A stretch of 64,000 nucleotides of DNA from Halorussus amylolyticus (GTDB lineage Archaea > Halobacteriota > Halobacteria > Halobacteriales > Haladaptataceae), in assembly GCF_004143485.2 (NCBI RefSeq), contig NZ_ML974135.1:34899-98898 (forward strand). Direction: 5' to 3'. Positions 31,742 through 39,927 of the stretch are shown here, in pieces. A model generated the notes under the pieces. That model saw only the letters and a program-made list of their open reading frames with translations. It was not told where the DNA came from and made no database searches. A program made the position numbers and the translations under genes. Position 1 is the first letter of the stretch. Every line of letters starts with the position of its first letter.

Positions 31742-32998
31742 ATGAACGTGGACAGCGACCGACTCCGGGCGGACATCGAGGCGAACGCCGAGTTCGGGAA
31801 AATCGACGTCGCGGAGGGCCGCGGCCGGACCGTGCTGACGGGCACCGACGCCAACAGACAGGCCCGCGAGTACTTCGTGGAGCGACTCAAAGACGCCGGA
31901 CTCGACGTGCGTATCGACGCCGTCGGGAACGTCGCGGGCCGGTGGACGCCCGAGAGCGCCGACCCGGACGCCGCGCCCGTCGCGGCCGGGAGCCACCTCG
32001 ATTCGGTGCCCGAGGGCGGCATCTTCGACGGCCCGCTCGGGGTGTACGCCGCGCTCGAATCCGTCCGGGCGATGCAGGACGCCGACCTCGAACCCGACCG
32101 ACCCATCGACGTGGTCTCGTTCACCGAGGAGGAGGGCCAGCAGTTCGCCGGAGGCCTGCTCGGGTCGTCGGTCGCCGTCGGCGACCGGACGGTCGAGGAG
32201 GCGCTCGCGCTCGAAGACGACGACGGAACCACGCTCGAATCCGCGCTCGAATCGATGGGCTTCCGGGGCGAGGGTCGCCTCGACGCGAGCGAGTGGGACG
32301 CGTGGTTCGAACTCCACGTCGAGCAGAGCGAGCGCCTCGTGGACGCCGACGTTCCGGTCGGCGTCGTCACCGCAATCACAGGCATCACCCACTGTGACGC
32401 CGTGATTCGCGGCGAGGCCGACCACGCGGGAGCGACCCCGATGGACGACCGGACCGACGCGCTGGCGGCCGCGAGCGAGTTCGTCCTCGACGTGGAGCGC
32501 GCCGCGAACGAGGTGGTCGCGGGCTTCAGCGACACCGCGGTCGGGACGGTCGGGAAGCTGAACGTCCGACCGAACGCGACCAACGTCGTCCCCGGACAGG
32601 TCGAGACGGGCGTCGATATTCGTGACGTGAACTACGACTCGATGAACGAACTCGTCCAGCGCGCTCGCCGAAGCCTCGCGCGCCTCGAACGCGAGCGCGG
32701 GGTCGAAACCGAGTTCAAGCGACCCTTCGACCTCGAACCCTCGCCGATGACCGACCGCGCCAGAAAAGCGGCCCACGACGCGGGCGAGCGCGCCGGAATC
32801 GAGACGATGGACCTCCACTCGGGCGCGGCCCACGACACTCAGCGAATCGCGGGCGTCACCGACGCCGCGCTCCTGTTCGCGCCCTCGAAGGACGGCATCT
32901 CGCACAATCCCAAAGAGTGGACCGACTGGGACGATTGTGCGGCCGCGGCGCGAGTGATGGGCGGCGCAATCGCGGACTTGGCGGGTGCCGAGCGGTAA
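31742..32998 (+). CDS. M20 family Zn-dependent hydrolase (N-carbamoylase/allantoate amidohydrolase type)
   Basis: A 418-residue enzyme of the hydantoinase/carbamoylase subgroup. Metal ligands are visible: AGSHLDSVPEGGIFDGPLGVYA (His and bridging Asp), SFTEEEGQQF (Glu pair), WFELHVEQSERL (His) and LHSGAAHDTQ (His near the end). GEADHAGATPMDDRTDAL starts the lid domain. Family members remove carbamoyl or ureido groups from amino acids or act on allantoate. Divergence from arginine deiminase suggests it may act on a ureido compound such as citrulline, which would be inference. The ATG at 31742 is about 35 bases after the upstream CGACACTCATTAG. Confidence 0.88.
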   Translation: MNVDSDRLRADIEANAEFGKIDVAEGRGRTVLTGTDANRQAREYFVERLKDAGLDVRIDAVGNVAGRWTPESADPDAAPVAAGSHLDSVPEGGIFDGPLGVYAALESVRAMQDADLEPDRPIDVVSFTEEEGQQFAGGLLGSSVAVGDRTVEEALALEDDDGTTLESALESMGFRGEGRLDASEWDAWFELHVEQSERLVDADVPVGVVTAITGITHCDAVIRGEADHAGATPMDDRTDALAAASEFVLDVERAANEVVAGFSDTAVGTVGKLNVRPNATNVVPGQVETGVDIRDVNYDSMNELVQRARRSLARLERERGVETEFKRPFDLEPSPMTDRARKAAHDAGERAGIETMDLHSGAAHDTQRIAGVTDAALLFAPSKDGISHNPKEWTDWDDCAAAARVMGGAIADLAGAER

Positions 32999-33084
32999 TC
33001 AGAAGTAGCGTTCCAATCCGTGAGACGAGAGGTTCTGGCCGCCGAAGCGAACGGATGGGTCGGGGGTGCCCCGAAAGTCGCGGT

Positions 33085-33813
33085 CTACGAATTCGACGCT
33101 GGAGTCAACGGCACACAGTAAGAGCGTTCGAACGGGATGTCGTACTCGATACCGGCCCGGTCGTACACCGTCCGGGGAATCGCAATATCCGCGAGCGTGA
33201 GTTCGCACTCGACCTCAGAGAGTCCCGACTTCGGGAGTGCGAGCGTGACGGTCTCGTCGGGTTCGACCACCGGACCGGGGCGGTCGCCGGTCGTCGCGTC
33301 GAGTCCCGACGGGACGTCGAGCGAGACGAGCGTCGTATCGACGTTCCCGCATCGTTCGATGAGGTCGCGCGCTCGGCCGCGAGGCGCACCCGTCAGTCCG
33401 TAGCCGACGAGCGCATCCACGACGACGTCCGTCTCGTCGTCCGCGAGCGACGCGTCTGCGTCAGCTACTCGGACCCCCGCCTCGTCGAGAATCCGATACT
33501 GGGTCGCCGCGGCACCGTCCAGAGCGTCGGCCGGACGGTCGAGGACGACGGTGACCGACACGCCGCGATTTTCGAGATGCCGCCCGCAGGCCAGTCCGCC
33601 GCCCCCGTTTCCGCCGTTTCCGGCGAGAACCGTCACCGAGTCGGGGTCGCGTTCGAGGACGCGACCCGCGAGGTCGCGCCCGGCGTTCTCCATCATCTGG
33701 AGCAGTCCGAGTCCGAGGTCTTCGACCGCGATGCGGTCTATCTCGCGCATCTCGTCGGCGGACACCGCGGGAACCGGGGTTCCGTCCGGCGTCCGAAATT
33801 CCGGGGCGGTCAT
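33085..33813 (-). CDS. NAD(P)H-hydrate epimerase (Nnr N-terminal domain type)
   Basis: A 242-residue YjeF-N/NAXE protein that epimerises damaged NAD(P)H hydrate. VPAVSADEMREIDRIAVEDLGLGLLQMMENAGR, VTVLAGNGGNGGGGLACGRHL (phosphate-binding loop), VVVDALVGYGLTGAPRG and SLDVPSGLDATTGDRPGPVV are the family marks in the expected order. The dehydratase (YjeF-C) domain usually fused in prokaryotes is absent, so the dehydratase must be elsewhere. The ATG at 33813 starts MTAPEFRTPDG. It follows the DUF3179 gene by 11 bases on the same strand. Confidence 0.9.
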   Translation of the reverse strand: MTAPEFRTPDGTPVPAVSADEMREIDRIAVEDLGLGLLQMMENAGRDLAGRVLERDPDSVTVLAGNGGNGGGGLACGRHLENRGVSVTVVLDRPADALDGAAATQYRILDEAGVRVADADASLADDETDVVVDALVGYGLTGAPRGRARDLIERCGNVDTTLVSLDVPSGLDATTGDRPGPVVEPDETVTLALPKSGLSEVECELTLADIAIPRTVYDRAGIEYDIPFERSYCVPLTPASNS

Positions 33814-33824
33814 GTTGTTCGGCG

Positions 33825-34787
33825 TCACCGTCGCTCGGGCGCGTAGAAGGCGTTCGGGCCGTGGTCGTCCTGCCACGCGAACGCGAACAGTCGCCTCGCA
33901 GGGAGGCGTTCGAGCCGTCTCCCGTCGGTCGCGTCACCAGTCGCGCCGTTCCACGTCGTTCCGTCGGCCGCGAACGTCCCCGAGTCGTCGGGTTCGAAGT
34001 CGTATCCGGGATTTTCGAACGCGTGGACGCCCTCGTCGGTGGCGAACACGACCGCGTCGGTTCCGCCGACCGAAGCCGTCACGACGCCCCCGTTTTCTCG
34101 AATTCGCGGCAACGGAAAGCCGACCGCCTCGTCGGCGACTTCGATGCCCAAGACGACCGTCTTCGGTTCGAGGTCGTCGCGGTCCCACTGTCTCGACTCG
34201 GAACCGCGGTGGGCGTCCAGTCCGAACCCCTCGCTCTGGAAGTAGTCGTCGTACGGTTTCTCGTCGTAGTCGATGGGTTCGGGGTCGTCGCTGTCGCTGG
34301 CGGCTTCGCTCTCGGCGTCTGCAGGCTGGAGAACCACGCCGTTCGGATACCGTTCCCGAAACGTCGTCCAAGATACGATGGCTCCCGGTCGGACGTGCAG
34401 ACGTTTGCCCTCGTACTCGCCAGCGATTGCTTTACCGCTCGATTGCTTCCACTCCGAGTCGGTCTCGCGGTCGTACATCACGAGGTCGTCGTCCGCGAGC
34501 TTTCCCGAGACGCCGAACGTGAGCGTCCGCCCGTCGATTCGGCGGTCGTACACGATTGCGCTCCCGCATAGCGGACACCACGTGACCGCAATCGGCTCCG
34601 GGTCGTCCGCGCCGACGTCGTCGTTGACGATTTCGTGGTAGTGGAGGATTCGGAGCGGGTACGCGCGGGGCGGAGACGCCTCGACGACGATGACTCGGTC
34701 GTCGGGGTCGCCGAAATGCGCCTCGTCGAACTCCGGGCTGTCGATGCCCGGTATCGCATCTCGGGGGATGACTTGTCTTACGTTCAT
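33825..34787 (-). CDS. DUF3179 domain-containing protein
   Basis: A 320-residue soluble protein. VNVRQVIPRDAIPGIDSPEFDEA, VTWCPLCGSAIVYDRRIDGRTLTFGVSGKLADDDLVMYDRETDSEWKQSSGKAI and LHVRPGAIVSWTTFRERYP are the DUF3179 signatures. The CPLCGS motif could bind metal or form a disulfide, but no activity is known. No signal peptide is seen, though many relatives are exported. The gene sits between the epimerase and the HEAT-redoxin gene on one strand with short spacers, so the three may form an operon. Confidence 0.88.
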   Translation of the reverse strand: MNVRQVIPRDAIPGIDSPEFDEAHFGDPDDRVIVVEASPPRAYPLRILHYHEIVNDDVGADDPEPIAVTWCPLCGSAIVYDRRIDGRTLTFGVSGKLADDDLVMYDRETDSEWKQSSGKAIAGEYEGKRLHVRPGAIVSWTTFRERYPNGVVLQPADAESEAASDSDDPEPIDYDEKPYDDYFQSEGFGLDAHRGSESRQWDRDDLEPKTVVLGIEVADEAVGFPLPRIRENGGVVTASVGGTDAVVFATDEGVHAFENPGYDFEPDDSGTFAADGTTWNGATGDATDGRRLERLPARRLFAFAWQDDHGPNAFYAPERR

Positions 34788-34852
34788 GGTCGGACGGTCG
34801 CGTTCGAGAGAGTAAATTCCGTGGGTGTCGGTCCGCACGGAATCGGACGCCG

Positions 34853-35971
34853 TTAGTCGTCGTTCGGGTGCCGCCGCTCGGGGTGCTCGAAGTCGAAGTC
34901 CTCGGTCCGGACCATGTCGAGTGTCTCCTCGACGGAGGGGCGGTCGCCCCAGTACGTCCCGAAGTACGCGAAGCGAACCTCCCCCTCGGGGTCGATGACG
35001 ACCGTCGCGGGGCGGTTGATGTACTCGGCGTGGACCGAGAACGCCATCGGGTCCACGCCGTAGGTCGCGCCGACGGCACCCGCGCGGTCGAGCAGGTGGG
35101 GCCACCAGATGCGGTCGGTGTACGCCTCCTGAAACGACTCCTCGGCGAACCAGTAGTCGGGTTCGAACTCCTCGCCGACCATCACCCGACCGCGGTATCG
35201 GTCGTGGCACTCGACGGTGGCGACCGTCACGTTCGCGGCTTCGAGTTCCGCTCGGAGGTCGATTAGCTCGTCGAACTCCCGGTGGCAGACCGGACACCAG
35301 TCGGCGAACACCCAGATGAGCACGACCCACTCGCCGTCGGCCTGCGCCTCGCTCAACTGCCACGTCTCGCCCTCGGTGTCAGGCAGGCTGAAATCGGGTG
35401 CCGCGTCACCGGGCTTCAGTCGGCCGAACGTCTCCGGGTCGAGGTTTCGGTAGACGGCCCGGAGTTCGTCAGTTGCGTTCTCCCCCTTTTCGATTCGGTC
35501 GATTGCCACCTCAATTTGGTGGCGTACGTCCTTCGAGGAGTCCTCGTCGTGACGGTCCCGGAGGGTCGCCAGCGACCGTTCTGCCCCGATGTGGCCGAGC
35601 GCGACCGCCGCCTGCGAGCGCGCGAGCGGACTGGGGTCGTTTCGAGCGACTTCCTGCAGGTCGTCCACCGCGTCGTCCACCCCGAGCACGCCCAGTGCGG
35701 TCGCACAGACGTACCGGACCTGAACGTCGTCGTCCCGGAGTCCGCGAGCTATCTCGGAGACGGCGTCGCCTCCCGCTCGAATCAGGTCGCGGACCGCGAG
35801 CAACCGCACGCTCCAATCGTCGTCGTCGAGGTCCGCGATTCCTTCGACGCCGAGGTCTCGGTCGGCGGTGAACGTCTTCTCGTTCAGCGGATGGAACTGA
35901 TGGGAGCGGACGCGGTCGAGAGTCTCGAAGACGGTCGGATTCGTAGATGGCCCGGTAGGCGAGGGGGGCAT
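34853..35971 (-). CDS. HEAT-repeat/redoxin fusion protein
   Basis: A 372-residue protein with two parts. Residues about 45-162 are HEAT-like helical repeats (WSVRLLAVRDLIRAGGDAVSEIARGLRDDDVQVRYVCATALGVLG...PLARSQAAVALGHIGAE). Residues about 184-345 are an AhpC/TSA-type thioredoxin-fold domain with PGDAAPDFSLPDTEG and FADWCPVCHREF, giving the redox-active pair Cys226 and Cys229, and later RPATVVIDPEGEVRFAYFGTYWGD. A thiol oxidoreductase delivered to a partner by a HEAT scaffold is the natural reading. No signal peptide is present, so it probably acts in the cytoplasm. Confidence 0.88.
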   Translation of the reverse strand: MPPSPTGPSTNPTVFETLDRVRSHQFHPLNEKTFTADRDLGVEGIADLDDDDWSVRLLAVRDLIRAGGDAVSEIARGLRDDDVQVRYVCATALGVLGVDDAVDDLQEVARNDPSPLARSQAAVALGHIGAERSLATLRDRHDEDSSKDVRHQIEVAIDRIEKGENATDELRAVYRNLDPETFGRLKPGDAAPDFSLPDTEGETWQLSEAQADGEWVVLIWVFADWCPVCHREFDELIDLRAELEAANVTVATVECHDRYRGRVMVGEEFEPDYWFAEESFQEAYTDRIWWPHLLDRAGAVGATYGVDPMAFSVHAEYINRPATVVIDPEGEVRFAYFGTYWGDRPSVEETLDMVRTEDFDFEHPERRHPNDD

Positions 35972-36116
35972 TCGACTCCAGTTCGGGGACGTTCACAAAA
36001 TACACTCCCGAATCCGGCAGAAGCGGACGTTTCACGAGTCTTCTTTACCGCACACCGACCACGCTACACATCCGCGGAACTACCTGCCCGATTCCATGCG
36101 AGAAACCCAGACGGTT

Positions 36117-36150
36117 CACAAGTGGTTCACCGGCCGGTGAACCACTCGTG
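36117..36150. promoter_or_regulatory. 26-bp perfect palindrome with extended arms
   Basis: A perfect palindrome at 36121-36146 (arm AGTGGTTCACCGG), extended by three more pairs after one mismatch. It is about 100 bases before the membrane protein at 36247. It could be an operator or the remnant of a palindromic element. The 36163-36216 direct repeats follow immediately. Confidence 0.6.
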
Positions 36151-36216
36151 AACGACGACGAGCACCCGGAACGACGACGACCACCCGGAACGACGACGAC
36201 CACCCGGAACGACGAC
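36151..36216. repeat. Tandem 19-bp direct repeats
   Basis: Two full units of CACCCGGAACGACGACGAC (36163-36181 and 36182-36200) and a third partial unit (36201-36216), with a leading AACGACGACGAG fragment. They lie between the palindrome and the gene start, so they may be an iterated binding site or slippage product. Confidence 0.75.
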
Positions 36217-36246
36217 AGGCAGAAACCATGACCACCGACCGAAACG

Positions 36247-36954
36247 ATGACAGCGACTGATAGATTCGCCGGAGTGACGAATCTGCAGACGAACAAGGAG
36301 ACGCTTCTCCGATGGGGAGTCGTGCTCAACTTCGAACTGCTGTTGATTTTAGGCTACTTCGCGCTCGCCTCGTCGGGCGTCATCGGGACCACGCCGGAAT
36401 CGCTCGCGACGTTGGTGTACCCGTTCGTCTGGATTAACGTCGGAGCGTGGGCCGTCTTGGGGACGACTCCCGCCTCGGCCTCGCGGACGCAAGTTCGGGT
36501 GGCGGGAGCGATTGCGGGCAGTTATCTGCTCGTCCTCCTCGTCGCGGGCGGCGTCTTCGGCCCCGGACACGTCACCCACGGTCACACCCACTCGACCGGA
36601 CTCCGATTCGCCGTGACGTCGCTTCCGCCCGGGTGGGGTCCCGCGCTCCTCTACGGCGGAGCGTATCTCAACGTCGTGTTGATGCCGTACAAGCTAATCG
36701 GCTACGCCGCGCTCGCGTACCTCGTCTACGCGACGGTCCTCGACGCGAGCGGAACGCCGATTTCGGGGCTTCTGGGGTTGCTCTCGTGCGTGAGCTGTAC
36801 GTTCCCGGTTCTCGCCGCAATCGCGACCGGAGTCGCCGGGGGAACGTCTGGACTCGCGACGGCGGTGTACTCCCAGTCGTACGCGCTCTCGACGGTCGTG
36901 TTCGTCCTCACGGTCGGACTGCTGTACTGGCGGCCGTTTAGCCGGTCGTCGTGA
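36247..36954 (+). CDS. Multi-pass membrane protein, haloarchaeal
   Basis: A 235-residue protein with about six or seven hydrophobic helices. GGVFGPGHVTHGHTHSTG is a His-rich loop between helices 3 and 4, and LLSCVSCTFPVLAAIATG in helix 6 carries two Cys and a Pro. His-rich and CxxC segments could bind a metal such as copper, but no function is established. The gene is convergent with the HxlR gene, with stops five bases apart. The dyad and direct repeats upstream suggest tight regulation. Confidence 0.75.
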   Translation: MTATDRFAGVTNLQTNKETLLRWGVVLNFELLLILGYFALASSGVIGTTPESLATLVYPFVWINVGAWAVLGTTPASASRTQVRVAGAIAGSYLLVLLVAGGVFGPGHVTHGHTHSTGLRFAVTSLPPGWGPALLYGGAYLNVVLMPYKLIGYAALAYLVYATVLDASGTPISGLLGLLSCVSCTFPVLAAIATGVAGGTSGLATAVYSQSYALSTVVFVLTVGLLYWRPFSRSS

Positions 36955-36959
36955 GCGCG

Positions 36960-37334
36960 CTACTCGTCCGGTTCGGACAGGTGTTCCATCCCCCAGTCGC
37001 GCATCGCGAAGATGACGGGCTGGAGCGACTGGCCGTGTTCGGTCAGCGAGTACTCGACGCGGACCGGCTTCTCGCTGACAATCTCGCGGTTCACGAGCCG
37101 TTTTTCTTCGAGGTCGCTCAGGCTGTCCGAGAGAACCTTGCTCGAAATCCCATCGACGGCCTCCTTGAGGTCGTTGAAACCGCTCGGTCCGTGTTCGATG
37201 AGGCGGTGGATGATGACGGGGTGCCACTTCTTGCTGATGAGCGACGCCGTGGTCGTGACCGGGCACCAGTCCTCCCCGGCGCACCAGATTTCGAGCTGTC
37301 CGATTGCGTCGGTCTCGTCGGTCGCGTGCGTCAT
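36960..37334 (-). CDS. HxlR family transcriptional regulator
   Basis: A 124-residue single wHTH protein: CPVTTTASLISKKWHPVIIHRLIEHGPSGFNDLKEAVDGISSKVLSDSLSDLEEKRLVNREIVSEKPVRVEYSLTEHGQSL is the whole HxlR domain. It has a Cys at the start of the domain (WCPVT), the position where HxlR/YodB proteins sense thiol stress, so a redox switch is likely. The 37362-37392 dyad beside its TATA is a good autoregulatory operator. The neighbouring DsrE, pirin and OsmC genes are plausible targets. Confidence 0.9.
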   Translation of the reverse strand: MTHATDETDAIGQLEIWCAGEDWCPVTTTASLISKKWHPVIIHRLIEHGPSGFNDLKEAVDGISSKVLSDSLSDLEEKRLVNREIVSEKPVRVEYSLTEHGQSLQPVIFAMRDWGMEHLSEPDE

Positions 37335-37361
37335 GCGTGAACCGTCAATCCGAGGGGGTAT

Positions 37362-37392
37362 AAGAGTAACTACGAGAAATGTAGTTACTCTT
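37362..37392 (-). promoter_or_regulatory. Inverted-repeat operator of the HxlR gene
   Basis: Arms AAGAGTAACTAC and GTAGTTACTCTT, twelve bases each, are separated by seven. On the minus strand the TATA-like CTTATACC follows directly, about 28 bases before the HxlR ATG. HxlR dimers bind dyads of this size, so this is a well placed autoregulatory site. Confidence 0.75.
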
Positions 37393-37404
37393 GGTTATTT
37401 AATT

Positions 37405-37440
37405 CGTCGGGGCTCAGCGCCATGGCGCTGAGTCCCGACG
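37405..37440. terminator. Long hairpin next to the HxlR operator
   Basis: CTCAGCGCCA and its exact complement form a 20-base perfect centre, flanked after one mismatch by CGTCGGG/CCCGACG. The 37335-37633 interval has no gene. This hairpin may separate the two leftward genes or be another palindromic element. Confidence 0.55.
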
Positions 37441-37633
37441 TTCGCCCGTCGGAAATTCCGGCGGTGACGCCGTAGTAATCCGGTTTCCACCGAGTTAGGT
37501 CGGGTTTATGTGCATCGCTTTCGAAGAAGATACCGAAAGGTAACGTAGTACGAGGGCAGTATCTAGTATGAGTTCAACAGGAGTGCGGCCGTCCTGCGAG
37601 CGTTCGATACGGATTCAGAGGCTCCGCCTCGGT

Positions 37634-37987
37634 TCAGAACGTGATGACTTCGTAGCCGTCGGCGACCAGACTCCGAATACTGGGGTGGCCGTCGTACTCT
37701 GCGATGCGTTCGGCCCCGCTTTCGTCGACTTCGTCGCCGACGTGGAACGCGCCCGCACAGTAATCGCAGACCTGAACGTGGTCTTCGAGCGTCTTGTAGA
37801 GCGGATGGGCGTCGTGAGACTCGTCTTCGAGTTCGGGGACCCACTGCGTTCCCGCGCCGTCGAATATCACCGTCACGTCGTCGCCTTCGTCTTTGAACTC
37901 CTTCGCCGCCTCTAATGCGTTCACGACCCGACCGAGGTCGGCGTGCGATTCGGTACCAGCCAGAACGACGATAGCTGCTTTTACCAC
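37634..37987 (-). CDS. DsrE family protein
   Basis: A 117-residue protein of the DsrE/DsrF-like fold, VKAAIVVLAGTESHADLGRVVNALEAAKEFKDEGDDVTVIFDGAGTQWVPELED. The motif VCDYCAGAFHV (near residue 79-89) puts two Cys in the position where DsrE proteins hold a sulfur-carrying Cys. It may take part in sulfur relay or redox signalling. The GTG at 37987 is the family-like start; the longer frame upstream is not conserved in style. Confidence 0.82.
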   Translation of the reverse strand: MVKAAIVVLAGTESHADLGRVVNALEAAKEFKDEGDDVTVIFDGAGTQWVPELEDESHDAHPLYKTLEDHVQVCDYCAGAFHVGDEVDESGAERIAEYDGHPSIRSLVADGYEVITF

Positions 37988-38061
37988 GTGTTCGAGTGCG
38001 GGCTTTACGAACAAAGGTCCATATATCGCGGTGGCGTCTGCCGCGTTCGAGAAGGCCGTTC

Positions 38062-38832
38062 TCACCGGCCAATCATCCCTTGGCGAGTGACCGGGGCATC
38101 GAGATTGATACAGAAGGCGACGACGAGCGAATCTTCGTCGGCCGTGACGGACACGTCCTCCTCATCGGTCACGAGTCCGCTTTCGGTGTAGCCGATAGTA
38201 GTCTCGTCGCGGCCCGCCGTCACGGCCCCGTCGAACACGTAGACGTAGGTGTCCCATCCGGGACGAGACGGGAGCGTGACGGTCGCACCGGCGTCGAGCC
38301 GACAGTCGTAAAAGTGGACGTCGTTACGGACGTACAGCGGGGCGTCACCGTCTTCGGGACCGAACAGGTGTCGCCACTCGTTGGGAACCGCGTCGGGAAT
38401 CGGTTCGTGCTGGATACCGGGTTCGAGGCCGAGGCTGTGGGGGCGAACGAAGATTTGGAGCATCCGCAACGGCGGGTCGTCCGCGCGCGTCTCCTCGGCG
38501 TGCCAGAAACCGCGACCGGCGTTCATCACCATCAGGTGGTCGGGGTCGGTGACCAGTTCGTTGCCCTGCCGGTCGTCGTGACGCATCACGCCGTCGGGCA
38601 CCCACGAGATAATCTCCTCGTTGCGGTGCTGGTGCATCCGGATGAGCGTCCCCGGGTCCATGAACGACTCGACGACCGTCGCCAGCGGCCCGTAGCCGTG
38701 GTCGTCGTGGCCCGGAACGGCGCGCCCGGGGAAATTGAAATGAATCCTGAACGCGCCCTGATTTTGCGAAACGTCCGTTCGCGGGGCGGTGTGAATCTGT
38801 GGCCGTGCGCCCGCCGACGCTGAAACGTCCAT
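38062..38832 (-). CDS. Pirin family protein (bicupin)
   Basis: A 256-residue protein with two cupin halves. The first has the iron-binding motif TLIRMHQHRNEEIISWVPDG (His67, His69, and Glu73) and the later DPDHLMVMNAGRGFWHAEE supplies a further His. The second half (about 165-245) is a cupin without clear metal ligands. Pirins act as quercetin 2,3-dioxygenase or redox-responsive cofactors of regulators. The ATG at 38832 is in the promoter position. Confidence 0.92.
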   Translation of the reverse strand: MDVSASAGARPQIHTAPRTDVSQNQGAFRIHFNFPGRAVPGHDDHGYGPLATVVESFMDPGTLIRMHQHRNEEIISWVPDGVMRHDDRQGNELVTDPDHLMVMNAGRGFWHAEETRADDPPLRMLQIFVRPHSLGLEPGIQHEPIPDAVPNEWRHLFGPEDGDAPLYVRNDVHFYDCRLDAGATVTLPSRPGWDTYVYVFDGAVTAGRDETTIGYTESGLVTDEEDVSVTADEDSLVVAFCINLDAPVTRQGMIGR

Positions 38833-39054
38833 TAATCGTCGGTAGGTCGCCTCGGGCTAAAGGCGTTCTGCACGTCGCGGTTCGCGTATCGGCGTTCAGT
38901 AGCGTCGCCTACGAGCGACCTCCGAGGGCCGGTGGCGAGTCCCGCCCCGACAGAGTCTCGCGACGTAGATACCGGCGGGCGCACGGATGGAGATGGCTAC
39001 TGACCCGTCGCTGTCGCTCGTGTCTGATTCGAGACCGAATCGCTGCCGGGCCGA

Positions 39055-39660
39055 TTAGTCGTCGCCCGCCACCTCGGCGGGCGCGTCGATAGTCATCTCG
39101 ATGTCCTGGGCGCGTGAGACGAACGCGTAGACGGGTGCCCGCCGCGCCCACTCGTCTATCAGGTCCCGGTCGAGGTCCTCCCCGTCGATTTCGACTTCGG
39201 CGGTGAGGTTCTCGAAGACCGAGTCGGCCTCCCTGAGTTCCGCGAGGTCGAAGAGGACCGCCGGGTCGAAATCGGCTCGGACGCGCGTCCGGAGGTGGTC
39301 GATGGCCACGCCGTTGGCGGCGGCGTTAATCGTGATGCCGACGTTGATACAGGCGGCCAGCGCCGATAGCGCCGCCTCTATCGGTTCGAGTCGGTCCGTC
39401 GCGCCGACCCACCCACCAGCGTCCAACACTTCCTTCCAAGCCCCGTAGGGAACCGTGTACTCGCGCGTTTCGCGAGCGATGGTCTCGCCTCCGAGTTCGT
39501 AGCTATCGACTTTCGCTAGGCTGTGTGCGGCCGTCCCCTCGTAGGTCGCGGACGCCCCGAGGCCGAACTGTACGGCTTCGGGGTTCGCCGCCGCGTGAGC
39601 GGCGAACCCTTCGAGCGTTTCGAGGTCGATACCGTGCGACAGTTGTCGTTCGTCGGTCAT
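39055..39660 (-). CDS. OsmC family protein, second Cys missing
   Basis: A 201-residue OsmC-like protein. LEPIEAALSALAACINVGITINAAANGVAIDHLRTRVRADFD is the central helix with the conserved first Cys. The position of the second catalytic Cys (HCPV-type) reads RRAPVYAFVS, with Ala instead of Cys, so a standard organic-hydroperoxide reductase cycle is unlikely. It might act as a one-Cys enzyme or a sulfur carrier. The ATG at 39660 starts MTDERQLSHG. The 267 bases upstream have no gene. Confidence 0.85.
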   Translation of the reverse strand: MTDERQLSHGIDLETLEGFAAHAAANPEAVQFGLGASATYEGTAAHSLAKVDSYELGGETIARETREYTVPYGAWKEVLDAGGWVGATDRLEPIEAALSALAACINVGITINAAANGVAIDHLRTRVRADFDPAVLFDLAELREADSVFENLTAEVEIDGEDLDRDLIDEWARRAPVYAFVSRAQDIEMTIDAPAEVAGDD

Positions 39661-39927
39661 GGTTCGTGTCTCCGCGGTCGGAAACGTCTGTCTCCCAGCG
39701 TTCGGAGCGACGCTCGTGTCTCCTCCCGCAGGAGTACGTACGAAGCCGAGAGTCGTGTAGCTATTTCGTGGAGATTCGGCGGTTACTGGCGCTCTTGCAG
39801 CCACTGCAACCGAACCACCGACTGCAATCCGACGGTCGTTGGGTCCGACCACGTCACGAGAGTCACTCCGCCTCACGCTCCTCGAAAAAGCGATTGGAGC
39901 AGAACCGGAATTGCGCCGCTACAAACC

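Noticed and set aside
36151-36216. Tandem repeats as a CRISPR array
   Set aside because: Units are 19 bases, adjacent with no spacers and only about three copies, and no cas gene is near.
38833-39054. Hypothetical frames between pirin and OsmC
   Set aside because: They have shadow-like Arg/Pro composition and no start or domain support; the 222 bases look non-coding.
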